Numbered from the stretch's first letter, positions 19,761-29,898 are shown. The stretch is 36,683 nucleotides of DNA from Deltaproteobacteria bacterium (GCA_019310245.1 JAFDER010000003.1:1-36683), one strand, 5' to 3'. Program-made: numbers and translations. Notes: a model not told the origin generated them from the sequence alone.

Positions 19761-21050
19761 GGCCCAGGCGGCCTCGATGACGACGTCCGCCCGTGCCGAG
19801 GGCAGTCCCTCCACGAACAGCACCCGGCGGCCGCGCCTCTCGACCACGGCGATCTGGTCTGCCTCCAGCCCGAACACATCGCCTCCGGGAGCCTCCTCTC
19901 GCCCGGCCGCGGGATGCCGCGCCTCGAGGTACTGCACGAGCGCGGCGGCGAACTGGACCGCCTCGGCGTCGGGATCGTCCTCGGGCCCCGGGTCCCAGGT
20001 GCTCATCATGACGAACACCCCGTGGCCGAGGTGGCCCTCTCCCACCTTCTTCGACGATGGCCAGAGGAACGCGTACCGGTCGCCGCCCCATCCCTCTGCC
20101 GCAGCCCGGGCCGTGTGCGGGACGATCCACTCCTCGAGCCAGGCGCTCAGAGCAAACTCGCCCATCACGTCCTCGGAGGCCAGGCGGTAGACCGCGGTGA
20201 GGCAGGAGGGGAGACGAAGGTCGACCTCGATGGGTGGGTCCTGTCCCAGCCGCTCGGGGTGGATGACCTGCTCGGTGGAGGCGGGCGGGCTCTCGAAGAG
20301 CCCGTTGACGGCCTTGTACCCGCCCTGGGCGTAGACGTTCCTGACGAGCACGTAGCCGTAGAGGTACGGGAACAGCAGGACCGAGCGCAGGAATCCCGGG
20401 GCCTTGGCCATGGCCTGCCCCTCCATGGGCGCCATCTGCATGAGCAGCTTCATCTGCTTGACCGTGATGCCTGCCGGCAGGAGGATCGATGTCATGACCT
20501 GCTCCATGAGCAGGGCATCGCCCTCGGCCACGGCCTCGAGCGCGGCGTTGCGGTCGGCCGTGCCCGGCTTTCGCTCCGTCAGCGCGCTCAGATCGAAGTT
20601 CATGTCCTGAATGGCGTGCGTGCACTCGTGCACGAGAACGCCCTCCATCACGGCCTCGGACGTGCCGCCGAGCAGCACCAGCTCCTTGGCACGGGGATCG
20701 TAGAGCCCCATGATCTGCTCCTCGAGCAGACCGTAGATGATCTGATCGTAGGCCGTGCCGGCGGGCAGGAGGCCGAGGCGCGTCAGCAGACGTCCCTCGT
20801 CCACGATCTCCTCGGGCTCGTACTCCGCGGCCACGAGCTGGTAGAGCCGGGCGCGCAGCTTCTCGCGCTCCATCACGCTCCACGAGACGGGCTGCGAGAG
20901 CTTCAGGCCGTGCTCCTTGGCGATGCGCCCGGCCAGGGCCTGGATCTCCAGGCCGTCCCAGAGCGCGGGAGGCGCGGCGGCCGGGGCCAGGACGAGGGTC
21001 GCCGCCAGGACGGCAGGCAGGGCGTGCGTCCAGAGGCGTTCGATTCTCAA
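19752..21050 (-). CDS. Secreted zinc metalloprotease-like protein (HExxH variant HECTH)
   Basis: Signal-like N-terminus 'LRIERLWTHALPAVLAATLVLAPAAA' from TTG; 'MEGVLVHECTHAIQDMNFD' and 'EAVAEGDALLMEQ'. Confidence 0.75.
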   Translation of the reverse strand: MRIERLWTHALPAVLAATLVLAPAAAPPALWDGLEIQALAGRIAKEHGLKLSQPVSWSVMEREKLRARLYQLVAAEYEPEEIVDEGRLLTRLGLLPAGTAYDQIIYGLLEEQIMGLYDPRAKELVLLGGTSEAVMEGVLVHECTHAIQDMNFDLSALTERKPGTADRNAALEAVAEGDALLMEQVMTSILLPAGITVKQMKLLMQMAPMEGQAMAKAPGFLRSVLLFPYLYGYVLVRNVYAQGGYKAVNGLFESPPASTEQVIHPERLGQDPPIEVDLRLPSCLTAVYRLASEDVMGEFALSAWLEEWIVPHTARAAAEGWGGDRYAFLWPSSKKVGEGHLGHGVFVMMSTWDPGPEDDPDAEAVQFAAALVQYLEARHPAAGREEAPGGDVFGLEADQIAVVERRGRRVLFVEGLPSARADVVIEAAWASP

Positions 21051-21070
21051 GGGTGGGCTGGCCCTCGGGC

Positions 21071-22816
21071 CTAGGAGCAGGTCGGGTTGGCGGCGCCCGG
21101 GGAGCCGTAGTTGCTGGCGGCGCCCGTCCACATGGCCGAGCCGTCGCACCAGTTGGTGAAGGTGTCGTTGTCCGTTGCCGTGAGCGTGGACGGGTCGAGG
21201 CTCCAGCTGTCGCCCTCGGTCACGGTCCACGACGAGCCGTCCCACGCCACCGCGTCGATCGTGGTGCCGCCGTCGATCACGCTCAGGGTGTCCGCGCTCG
21301 TCTCGTCGAAGGCGAGGCCCGCGTAGACGAAGTCGGGGGTGGGCAGGTTGTCGTTCTCGCCGGGGGTCGAGCTCAGGGCCAGCAGCGCGTAGTTGCTCCC
21401 CGCGACCAGCACGTCCGAGTCGATGGTGTCCGTGGCCGAGCCGGTGCCGATGGTCAGGCCGTTGAGGTTCACGGTCATCGAGCCGGGGTTGTAGATCTCG
21501 AACCACTCGCCGGTCGTGTCCGACACGGTGGCCGGATTCATCATGATCTCCGAGACCACCAGATCTCCTGCCATGAGCGGGGTGACCGTGACGGTCACCG
21601 TCCCGGGGGTGGAGCCCACGGTGTTCGTGGCCGTCAGGGTGTAGACCGTGGTCGCCGTGGGAGTCACGTCCGCCGTGCCGTCCGTGGTGAACGTCGAGGG
21701 CAGTGACGAGTCAGCCGGAACGCCGACTATTGCGACCGAGTCGGCCAGCGTGGTGTCCCAGGTCAGCGTGGTGGCCGTGCCCGGCCGGATCTCGGTGGGC
21801 GCCGCGGTGAAGGACTCGATGATCGGCGCCGTGGGAGTGGTCGTGACCTCGATGGTCAGCCTGTCGAGCATGATGCCTCCCGGCCCGGTGGCCGTGAGCG
21901 TGTACTCCATGGTGCCCGTGGGCGTGGCCTCGGCAGTGCCAACGCACTCGCGCCACGCGTCGCAGTACTGGGCCGAGTAGCCCGAGAGCTCGACGGAGTC
22001 GGCCTCGCGCACCTCCCAGCGCACCGTGGTCGCTCCGCCCAGGATGATCGTGTAGTCGTCCGCCGTGAAGGAGGTGATCTCGGGCAGGGGCACCTCGAAG
22101 AAGCCCACGTAGTTCTCCGCGTAGTCGGATAGGTCTCCCGCAGCTTCGTGGAGCTGTGCGTAGAAGCCCGTGTGGTGGGAGATCTTCAGGAAGCTCGTGC
22201 TCGAGGCGCAGTCGGTGACCTCGAACGTGCCGTGCAGCGTGTCGCCGTCCGTGTCGAAGTTGTGGATCATCTCCACGCCACCACGTTCCAACCACGTCCT
22301 GTCGTCATGAATGAGCGCGGGCTCGACGATGCCCATGTGCAGGGACATGCCAGCCTGCACGTTGGCGATCGTGTAGTGGAACTGGGCGCACTCGCCCGGC
22401 CCGAGCCAGGGAGATTCCGGGTAGAAGGCGACGAGGTGGTCGCGATCCGGCACGTCCGTGGTGATGTCGACGTACTGCTCCGCCTCGCGCCTCGAACCCG
22501 TGTTGTAGGCCCGGAGCACGAGCGTCAGGGCGGAGTGCACCCGGTACTCGAGCGCGCCGTTGGGCGTGATGTCGGACTCGAAGAGCACGTCGTAGCTGTA
22601 GTCGCCCTCGGCGCCGATCCTCTCCATGATCGTGATTCGATCCGCGTACGTGGTCTGCCATGACAGGAGCCTGTAGTCGCCCTCGTAGGCATCGATCGGG
22701 AACGCTGCGAACTGCAGGATCGCCGGGGTGTACTTCGGCCCCGTGCTCTCACCGCAACCGCCCGCGAGCGCGGCGATCACCGCGCAAGCGGCGAGGTGTT
22801 TCGTGATCTTGGCCAT
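21071..22816 (-). CDS. Lipoprotein with Ig-like repeats and C-terminal lamin-tail (LTD) domain
   Basis: Lipobox 'ALAGGC'; 'GDLVVSEIMMNPATVSDTTGEWFEIYNPGSMTVNLNGLTIGTG' LTD signature; 'TWDTTLADSVAIVG' Ig-like repeats. Confidence 0.8.
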   Translation of the reverse strand: MAKITKHLAACAVIAALAGGCGESTGPKYTPAILQFAAFPIDAYEGDYRLLSWQTTYADRITIMERIGAEGDYSYDVLFESDITPNGALEYRVHSALTLVLRAYNTGSRREAEQYVDITTDVPDRDHLVAFYPESPWLGPGECAQFHYTIANVQAGMSLHMGIVEPALIHDDRTWLERGGVEMIHNFDTDGDTLHGTFEVTDCASSTSFLKISHHTGFYAQLHEAAGDLSDYAENYVGFFEVPLPEITSFTADDYTIILGGATTVRWEVREADSVELSGYSAQYCDAWRECVGTAEATPTGTMEYTLTATGPGGIMLDRLTIEVTTTPTAPIIESFTAAPTEIRPGTATTLTWDTTLADSVAIVGVPADSSLPSTFTTDGTADVTPTATTVYTLTATNTVGSTPGTVTVTVTPLMAGDLVVSEIMMNPATVSDTTGEWFEIYNPGSMTVNLNGLTIGTGSATDTIDSDVLVAGSNYALLALSSTPGENDNLPTPDFVYAGLAFDETSADTLSVIDGGTTIDAVAWDGSSWTVTEGDSWSLDPSTLTATDNDTFTNWCDGSAMWTGAASNYGSPGAANPTCS

Positions 22817-22953
22817 TTCGCGTCCTCCTTCGCCATCGGGCCTCGCGCGGCCCGTCGCCTGGTATGGGATCCAGTTATATCGAAAACGTATTACCCGCTT
22901 TATCGCCTCAATTCAATGGCTTTGTGCGAAAGGACCGCTCCCGTGTGACTTTT

Positions 22954-23880
22954 CTAACGGTGGGCTGGTTCCTCGGCCCAGCGGCGGTGGAGCCACAGCC
23001 ACGAGTCGGGATGGAGCCGGATCCAGTCCTCCAGGGTCCGCGACAGGGTCGCCGTGACGCCCCTGATCCGGTCCATGGCCGTGCCCCGGGTCCCCGGCTC
23101 GACGGGCTCGTGGACCCGGATGACCAGCCTGGAGTCCTCGTCCACGCGTGATGTGATGGGCACGATGGCCCGCGTCCTGCGCAGTGCTACGGCCGCGGGC
23201 AGCGTGGAGGTCCAGGCCTCGCGGCCCAGGAAGGGCAGCCGGATCCCCGCCAGGTCGGGTCCGGTGCGCTGGTCGATCATGAGGGCGAGCGCCCGGCCGG
23301 GCTGCAGGGCGCCGAGCACCGCGTTCAGGCCGCGCGACTCGTCCAGCAGCGTGACCCCTGCCGCCGCCCTCCTGCGGCGCCACATCCTGTCGAGCGGCCC
23401 GTAGCTCAGGTTCCGGCTCACCACGGTCAGCTCCACGCCGCGGGCGCAGGCCGCCAGGGCGGCGAGATCCCAGTTGCCCGTGTGGGTGGTCGCGAGAACG
23501 ACCCCGCGATCGGCCTCGCGCTCGTAGTGCTCGAGGCCCTCGAATCGCACCACGTCGAGGATGTCCCGCGGCCGGGTGGAGTCGGCCGTGGCCCACAAGA
23601 GGGTGATCACGTTGGAGGCGCACAGGCACATGACGGAGCGGGCCGTGGCCGCAGCCTGCTCGGCGCTCCAGGTCGGGAATGAAGCACCAAGCGCCGAGAC
23701 GATCGTGCTCCTGCGGATGGGCAGCGCGTGGTACCAGATCCGGCCGAGCGCACGCCCCAGCTCGAGGGCAGCCTCGTAGTCGAGCCCTTCCACCGCCGCG
23801 GCCAGCACGTACAGGGCGCCGCTCGCGGGTGCCAGGGCGGCGCGGCCCAGGGCGCGGGAAGCGGACATCTTGGGGCTCAT
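22954..23880 (-). CDS. LpxL/HtrB-family lipid A lauroyl-type acyltransferase
   Basis: 'VVLATTHTGNWDLAAL' (HxxxxD variant), 'ALMIDQRTGPDLAGIRLPFLGREAWTSTLPAAVALRRTRAIVPI'. Confidence 0.85.
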   Translation of the reverse strand: MSPKMSASRALGRAALAPASGALYVLAAAVEGLDYEAALELGRALGRIWYHALPIRRSTIVSALGASFPTWSAEQAAATARSVMCLCASNVITLLWATADSTRPRDILDVVRFEGLEHYEREADRGVVLATTHTGNWDLAALAACARGVELTVVSRNLSYGPLDRMWRRRRAAAGVTLLDESRGLNAVLGALQPGRALALMIDQRTGPDLAGIRLPFLGREAWTSTLPAAVALRRTRAIVPITSRVDEDSRLVIRVHEPVEPGTRGTAMDRIRGVTATLSRTLEDWIRLHPDSWLWLHRRWAEEPAHR

Positions 23881-23883
23881 CGT

Positions 23884-26223
23884 CTACTTGACCGTGAAGT
23901 GGTCTCCCACGCTCGTCCCGTTCTTCTTGCGGTCGTAGGCCCGAACAGTGACCGTGTGCGGGCCCTTCTCGAGGTCCTTGGCCGTGTACGAGAACTTCTC
24001 CTTCTTCTCGTCGAAGATGAGGTCCTTCGGAAAGAGGGTCAGGAAGGGGCCGCCGTCCAGCGTGATCTCGATGCGCGTGATCTCGGAGAAGTCGTCAGCC
24101 ACGGTTCCCGTGAACGTGGCCTTGCCCTTGCCCGATTTGACCTTGAGCGTGACCGTCGGGGGGTCGTTGTCGACGAGGACGGGGTGGGAGATCTTCGTGT
24201 GGCTCGCGGCCAGCGTGGGATCGTTGACCGTGTCGTCCACGGCCAAGACCCTGACGAGGTAGTGCCCCGCGGGCACGCTCGTCGTGTCCCACTTGTACTC
24301 CGTCTTCGTGAGGATCTCACTTTCGTCGAGGATGGGGATCCACTGGTCCGTTCCCTCGAGGGCGAACCACAGCTCGTACCTCAGCGGGTCGGCGTCCGCG
24401 TTGTCGACCTTCCACTTGATCTTCGCCTCCGGGTCCGGGGCCGCGTTCTTGCCGCCGGACTTCGACTTCGAGGATCCCGACTTGCCTTTCGAGCTCTTGC
24501 CCTGGCCGTTGACCGTGATCTCGGTGATGGTCGCCTGCTGGTTCCGGGGCAGGTAGAACAGCTGCGTGTTCCACACCCTCGCCTTGGCCTTGACCCTGAT
24601 CCTGTACTGGACGAAGCGCGCCCCCGGGCTCTTCACCTTGCCCTGCGGCTTCGCCTGGGGGCTCGACCACTCGCTCCACGTCTCGTCCGGCTCCTTCGTG
24701 TTGCCCGAGCGCGTCTGCCACGAGACCGCTCCCTCCCCGCGCAGCACGAACGTGCCCCATCTGGCCTGGAAGCCCGCATCGAAGACCTTCGAGAGGTAGA
24801 GTGGATCGCTGGGCGGGCCCTGCAGGACGCGGTGCACCGCCGCCGGATCGGCCGTCCCGAGCACCGGCCTCTTGCCCGCGAGCGCGAAGGTCAGGATCTG
24901 GCGCTCGCCGGTGTCCAGGATCACGGCGTGCTTGCCCTCGAGGTCCACCTCGAGCACCCGTCCACCCGAGCCGGTCGCCACGTGCACGCCGCCCTTCGCC
25001 GCACGCAGCGCCGTCAGGTGCGTCTTCTTGCTCTTGTAGAGCGTGCGGTACCCGCCGCCCGGAAGGATCGCGGCCACGAGACCGGTCCCCTGCGGCGGCT
25101 TCGAGAAGCTGCTCTTTCCGCCCTTCGAGGGTGAGGAGAGGTCCTTCTTCGACGGCATCTTTGCCGACACCTTGGGAGGCGTCTTGAACTTGTTCACGGC
25201 GGCCACGATCACCGGCTCGTCGCCCTTCTTGTCGCCGATGAGCGCGATGCTCTTGACCTCCGTGGCGTCGAAGTCCCAGAGGGTCTGCACGCGCCCCGGG
25301 CCCTCGATGCGCAGCAGGCGCGCGTTGTTCCCGGTTCCCGCCAGGAGCGAGCCGTCGTCCGCGAGCACGAGGCTCAGGATGTGCTCCTCGTCGGTGTCGG
25401 CGAGCACGGTGGCGCGCCCCGACGCGTCGATCGCGTAGACGATGCCCTCCGGCCCCGTGCCCGCGTAGATCGTCTTCTTCTTCTCGTCCCATACGAGCGC
25501 CCAGACGTGATCGGCGTCCTCGAGCTCGACCCAGGGCTTGGGACCCTTCTTTTTCTTGTCGTCCTTCTTCTTGTCGTCCTTCTTCTTGTCGATCTTCTTC
25601 TTTTTCTTGGCCTTGTCCGTGGCCTTCTCGCCTTTCGTGTCCTTTTCCTTGTCGGTGTCCTTCTTCTTGTCGATCTTCTTCTTGTCGTCCTTCTTCTTCT
25701 TGTCCTTCTTCTTCTTGTCCTTCTTCTTCGAGGATTCGCCGCCCGGCTCCCACTTGATCTTGGGGCCGCCGGTGACCGCCTTGCCCGCCAGGGAGGAGAG
25801 CTTCTTGTCACTGAAGCGGAAGATCGCCCCGCCGGGCAGCGAGCCGGCGTAGAGTGCGCCCGAGCCGTCGGTGACCAGGGAGGTCAGGGCCACGCTGTGC
25901 GTCCGCGTGAGCATGAGGAGGCGGTCGCCATCCAGGGCGTAGAGCGCGCCCTCGTTGCCCGTACCGAGATAGACTCGCGAGCCCACCTCCAGGCTCGACC
26001 ACACGGCCGCGGCCCTGGGGATCTCGGCGCGCAGCGTCTCGATGCCCATGGTCAGCTCGCCCGCCGAATCGACCTGCGTGCCCTCGAACGTTCCGCCGGC
26101 GAAGTCGTCGTGCGTGGCGACCTCCCAGATCTTGGTCTGCGTTCCGTCCGCGCCCGGCGCGGCGCACAGGAGGATCGCGAGCGCGGCCGCGCCTGCGCGG
26201 ACCCCGTGTCTCGTTTGCTTCAT
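23884..26223 (-). CDS. Secreted beta-propeller-like protein with Lys/Asp-rich low-complexity insert
   Basis: Signal peptide 'MKQTRHGVRAGAAALAILLCAAPGADG'; repeats 'GNEGALYALDGDRLL', 'GTGPEGIVYAIDASGRATVL', 'ADDGSLLAGTGNNARLLRIEG'; insert 'KKKDKKKKDKKKKDDKKKIDKKKD...'. Confidence 0.8.
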   Translation of the reverse strand: MKQTRHGVRAGAAALAILLCAAPGADGTQTKIWEVATHDDFAGGTFEGTQVDSAGELTMGIETLRAEIPRAAAVWSSLEVGSRVYLGTGNEGALYALDGDRLLMLTRTHSVALTSLVTDGSGALYAGSLPGGAIFRFSDKKLSSLAGKAVTGGPKIKWEPGGESSKKKDKKKKDKKKKDDKKKIDKKKDTDKEKDTKGEKATDKAKKKKKIDKKKDDKKKDDKKKKGPKPWVELEDADHVWALVWDEKKKTIYAGTGPEGIVYAIDASGRATVLADTDEEHILSLVLADDGSLLAGTGNNARLLRIEGPGRVQTLWDFDATEVKSIALIGDKKGDEPVIVAAVNKFKTPPKVSAKMPSKKDLSSPSKGGKSSFSKPPQGTGLVAAILPGGGYRTLYKSKKTHLTALRAAKGGVHVATGSGGRVLEVDLEGKHAVILDTGERQILTFALAGKRPVLGTADPAAVHRVLQGPPSDPLYLSKVFDAGFQARWGTFVLRGEGAVSWQTRSGNTKEPDETWSEWSSPQAKPQGKVKSPGARFVQYRIRVKAKARVWNTQLFYLPRNQQATITEITVNGQGKSSKGKSGSSKSKSGGKNAAPDPEAKIKWKVDNADADPLRYELWFALEGTDQWIPILDESEILTKTEYKWDTTSVPAGHYLVRVLAVDDTVNDPTLAASHTKISHPVLVDNDPPTVTLKVKSGKGKATFTGTVADDFSEITRIEITLDGGPFLTLFPKDLIFDEKKEKFSYTAKDLEKGPHTVTVRAYDRKKNGTSVGDHFTVK

Positions 26224-26234
26224 GGTGGGATTCC

Positions 26235-28049
26235 TCACTTGGACTTGACCCTGATGTAGATGGACACGTTTCCCTCAAGCAGGTACGGCGTCGTGATGAA
26301 GTGGCGCTCCAGGATGGCGAGCGGCGCCTCTCCCAGGTACGCGGCCTTGGGCTGGAACGTGGACAGGGCCGAGAGGGGGAGCTTGCCGATCATCTGCCCC
26401 TTGACCGTGACTCCCGCGCCCGGCACCTGCACCACCGCGACGACCTTGTCGTCCGGATAGCCCAGGGCCAGGTTGGCGAGCACGTCGTCGAGGTCCTCGG
26501 GCGGGGCGAAGTCGGGCGGCACGCGGCCGCCCGGTTTGAAGTCGATCCTCAGGTCCTTGCCGGCCGTTCCCTGAGGCACCTTGAGCTTGAAGCCCAGGGT
26601 CATCTCGGCTCCGCGGTGCGGCTTGAGGATGACCCACACCTTGATGCTGTCGCCCTCCTCCACCTCGTCCATGTTCGCGTACGCTCCGGCGATGACCGCC
26701 ACGTCGTGGCCGTACTCGAGGTCGAGGTCCACGACCACCTTCTCGAGCCGGACCTTCTCGAAGCTCGAGCCCATGATCGCGTACAGCGCCTCGGAGAGCC
26801 TCTGCGAGTAGGCGAGGCTCAGCGTGCCCGAGGACAGGAATATCTTATGGTCGAAGATCAGGGGCTCGTGGCCCGCCACCTCGATGCGATAGGTGCCGTC
26901 GGCCACGGTGTCGACCACCTCGAGCGCGAAGTGGTCCACCGCGCTCGTCAGCGCCGAGCGCACCAGGTTCGCGGTGGCCTGGTTGTGGTGGGCAATGTCC
27001 ATGTGCCAGTCCTGCGTCAAGCCCCTGGTCGTGTCCCTGAGCCGGATGTCGAGGTCCACGGTGTCCGGCTCCACGTCCATGTCGGCCATGATGCCCGCCT
27101 GGCGGTCCTGGACGATGCTGCCGAGACCCGCCCCGGACTCGCTCATCTTGAACGAGAACGACGACGAGGCGAGGCAGTGGTGGATCTCCGCGCGGGCGGC
27201 GGGGAATCGCACTTCGCCCCAGTTGAACATGGGGTGGCCGAAGCCCAGGGCTCGCGAGCCCTTGACGGCGGTGACGGTGCCCGTGCCCGCCATGTCGAGG
27301 TCGCCTCCCACCAGGCGGACGGCGATCGCGTCACCAGGCCGGAACTTCTTGATCTTCTTGGTTTTCTTGTCCTTCTTGGCCTTGCCCTTCGTGCCGGCCT
27401 TGGCCGGAGACGACGGGGTCGCGACCATGAAGTGCGAGTCGAGCACCGAGGAGAGCGCCTTCAGGAAGCCTCCCGACAGCGGCCCCGAGCCCGAGACCGG
27501 CGTGGCCAGGGGCACCATCTGGGATCCCTGCAGGTCGAACCGGTCCCAGAACGCCTTGCCCGGGGGTGTGGCGGGGGCGGCCGCGTGCGGCGACGGTCCC
27601 ATGATCTTCGACGAGCCCGTGCCCAGGCCGGGCGGCATGAGCGGCAGATCGAAGTACTTCGTCATGGACGCGATGGGCGTGATCCCGGCGATCGGGTCCT
27701 TGGCGAACCTCCACGCGTAGGCCACCGCTCCGGCCATCTTGCCGTCGAAGTACACGGGCGAGCCGCTCATGCCCGCCAGGACGCCGGCATGATCGAGGAC
27801 CGGATGGGAGCAACGCGCCAGGATGAGGTCCTGGTTGGGCAGGAACGCATGGATGACGCTGATGACCTCGACATCGAAGCGCTCCGGGTCGTGTCCCGAG
27901 AACACGGTCATGCCGTGGCCCTTCATCCCCGGCTTGATCTCGTCCACCGGGATGGTCTCCGTGTTCTTGGCCTTGCCGCCGGCCGCGAGGCCGAAGGACA
28001 GGGCGAGGGCTACGGCCGCGAGCGCGGCTGGAAGTGCATCTCTTCGCAT
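26235..28049 (-). CDS. SpoIVB-type S55 peptidase domain protein
   Basis: 'IPVDEIKPGMKGHGMTVFSGHDPERFDVEVISV' and 'AGMSGSPVYFDGKMAGAVAYAW' S55 signature; N-terminal signal peptide. Confidence 0.85.
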   Translation of the reverse strand: MRRDALPAALAAVALALSFGLAAGGKAKNTETIPVDEIKPGMKGHGMTVFSGHDPERFDVEVISVIHAFLPNQDLILARCSHPVLDHAGVLAGMSGSPVYFDGKMAGAVAYAWRFAKDPIAGITPIASMTKYFDLPLMPPGLGTGSSKIMGPSPHAAAPATPPGKAFWDRFDLQGSQMVPLATPVSGSGPLSGGFLKALSSVLDSHFMVATPSSPAKAGTKGKAKKDKKTKKIKKFRPGDAIAVRLVGGDLDMAGTGTVTAVKGSRALGFGHPMFNWGEVRFPAARAEIHHCLASSSFSFKMSESGAGLGSIVQDRQAGIMADMDVEPDTVDLDIRLRDTTRGLTQDWHMDIAHHNQATANLVRSALTSAVDHFALEVVDTVADGTYRIEVAGHEPLIFDHKIFLSSGTLSLAYSQRLSEALYAIMGSSFEKVRLEKVVVDLDLEYGHDVAVIAGAYANMDEVEEGDSIKVWVILKPHRGAEMTLGFKLKVPQGTAGKDLRIDFKPGGRVPPDFAPPEDLDDVLANLALGYPDDKVVAVVQVPGAGVTVKGQMIGKLPLSALSTFQPKAAYLGEAPLAILERHFITTPYLLEGNVSIYIRVKSK

Positions 28050-28109
28050 CGTCTCGTGTCTCCCTGAAGTTTTGGGAGTGACAATATAGGCCATTTCAGT
28101 GGTTGGACG

Positions 28110-28910
28110 CTAGGCCGCCCGCATCCGTTCCCAGTCCACGCGCTCCGCGGCGAGCACCGGCCCGTCGGAGCAGGCATACAGGTACCCCCCGCCCGCTGCC
28201 GGGATGGCGCACCCGAGGCATGCCCCGAATCCGCACGCCATGAGCGCCTCCAGGCAGACGAGACAGGGCACGGCGGCCTCGAGCGCCAGGGCGGCGGAGG
28301 CCTCCATCATGGGCAGCGGGCCGCAGGCAAGGACCCGGTCCACGCCGCCCGCGGCCAGCGCCGCGGCGAGGGGATCGGTCGCCAGGCCGCGCTCGCCAAG
28401 GGTTCCGTCCTCGGTCACGCACACGAGGTCGCATACCTGACGCATCTCGTCAGCGAGCACGAGGTCGCGCCCGGCCCGTCCGCCGTAGATCATCGTCGGC
28501 CGGGCCCCCTGCCGCGCCGCGAGCCGGGCCTGGAAGAGCAGCGGCGAGGCGCCCACGCCGCCGCCCACCAGCACCACCCTCTCCCCCTTCGTGGGCGCTG
28601 GAAAGGGCGTGCCGAGCGGGGCGATCATCTGCACGTCGTCGCCTTCGACGAGTCCGGCCAGGGCACGTGAGCCCCTGCCCACCTCGCGGATCAGGAAGTC
28701 CAGGGTCGCACCGGATCCGAGGATGGACATGGGCCTGTGGAGCGTGGCCCTGCAGCCGCCCGGCACGCCGAGCATGGCGAACTGCCCCGGCCTGGCCTCC
28801 ACCTCATGCTCGGGCTCGACCCGGATCACGCCGTAGCCGGCTGCCGGCCTGGATGCGTCCACCACCCGGGCCGTGATGAGGGTGCGCGGCCTGGCGCAGG
28901 GGCCGATCAC
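28110..28910 (-). CDS. pyrK: Dihydroorotate dehydrogenase electron-transfer subunit
   Basis: FAD/NAD-binding 'LHRPMSILG', 'VLVGGGVGASPLLFQA' and C-terminal [2Fe-2S] cysteines 'CLEALMACGFGACLGCAIP...YACSDGPV'; GTG start overlaps pyrD stop. Confidence 0.9.
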   Translation of the reverse strand: MIGPCARPRTLITARVVDASRPAAGYGVIRVEPEHEVEARPGQFAMLGVPGGCRATLHRPMSILGSGATLDFLIREVGRGSRALAGLVEGDDVQMIAPLGTPFPAPTKGERVVLVGGGVGASPLLFQARLAARQGARPTMIYGGRAGRDLVLADEMRQVCDLVCVTEDGTLGERGLATDPLAAALAAGGVDRVLACGPLPMMEASAALALEAAVPCLVCLEALMACGFGACLGCAIPAAGGGYLYACSDGPVLAAERVDWERMRAA

Positions 28911-29857
28911 GGCTCCTCCATCGAGCCGATCACCTTGCGGATGGTCGTCTCGTGCTCCGTGCACCAGGTCTCGAGACCCGCGAGCACCTGGAAGGGCGCC
29001 TGCGGATCGAGGAATGTGGCGGTGCCCACCTGCACGGCCGAGGCACCTGCCATGAGGAACTCGAGCGCGTCCTCGGCGCTGGAGATGCCGCCGATGCCCA
29101 CGATGGGGATGGAGACCTGCTTCGACAGCTCGTGCACGATCCGTAGCGCGATGGGCTTGAGCGCCGGCCCGCTCAGCCCTCCGTAGACCGTGGCGAGGCG
29201 CGGCCGGGCCCGCTCCACGTCGACCGCCATGCCCCGGATGGTGTTGATCGCGCTCAGCGCGCAGGCGCCGGCCTGCTCGCAGGCACGGGCCACGGCCGCG
29301 ATGTCGGGCGCCTCGGGCGTCATCTTCACGATGATCGGCAGGCCCGAGCGCTCGCTCACGTGCGCCGTCAGCTCGGCCGCCCGGTCCGGGTCGCGGCCGA
29401 AGTGGATCCCGCCCTGCTTGACGTTCGGGCACGAGACGTTGAGCTCCAGCGCGGCGATCCCGCCCGCCTTGGCGAGACGAGCGGCCAGCCTGCCGAAGTC
29501 CTCCATCGAGTCGGCGAAGATGTTGGCGATCACGGTGACGCCGGCCTGTTCGAGGAGCGGAAGGACGTCCGCGAGGAAGGCCTCGACGCCCATGTTGGCC
29601 AGACCGATCGCGTTGAGCATCCCGGCGGGTGTCTCCCAGATCCTGGGCGGCGGGTTGCCCTGCCGCGGCTCCAGGCTGAGGCCCTTCGTGCAGATCGCTC
29701 CCAGGCTCGCGTTCAGGCCGGCGGGCTGGACGTCGTGACCGTAGCCGCAGGTGCCCGATGCGGTCATCACCGGGTTCTTCAGCCGCACGGGGCCGAGGTT
29801 CACGGCGAGGATTCCGGGAGTGCTCACGGTGGCCAAGATATCCCAGCGTCGGGCCAT
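28907..29857 (-). CDS. pyrD: Dihydroorotate dehydrogenase catalytic subunit
   Basis: 'LKNPVMTASGTCGYGHD', 'ALELNVSCPNVKQGGIHFG', 'INTIRGMAVD', 'GGISSAEDALEFLMAGASAVQVGTA'. Confidence 0.95.
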   Translation of the reverse strand: MARRWDILATVSTPGILAVNLGPVRLKNPVMTASGTCGYGHDVQPAGLNASLGAICTKGLSLEPRQGNPPPRIWETPAGMLNAIGLANMGVEAFLADVLPLLEQAGVTVIANIFADSMEDFGRLAARLAKAGGIAALELNVSCPNVKQGGIHFGRDPDRAAELTAHVSERSGLPIIVKMTPEAPDIAAVARACEQAGACALSAINTIRGMAVDVERARPRLATVYGGLSGPALKPIALRIVHELSKQVSIPIVGIGGISSAEDALEFLMAGASAVQVGTATFLDPQAPFQVLAGLETWCTEHETTIRKVIGSMEEP

Positions 29858-29898
29858 TTGCCAGTGCCTTGAGCCTGCGGCCCGTTCGGTGTTGCGCC

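Noticed and set aside
25540-25740. Poly-pyrimidine repeat as a possible non-coding microsatellite or CRISPR-like array
   Set aside because: Explained by Lys/Asp codons of the 23884-26223 gene; units are irregular with no spacers
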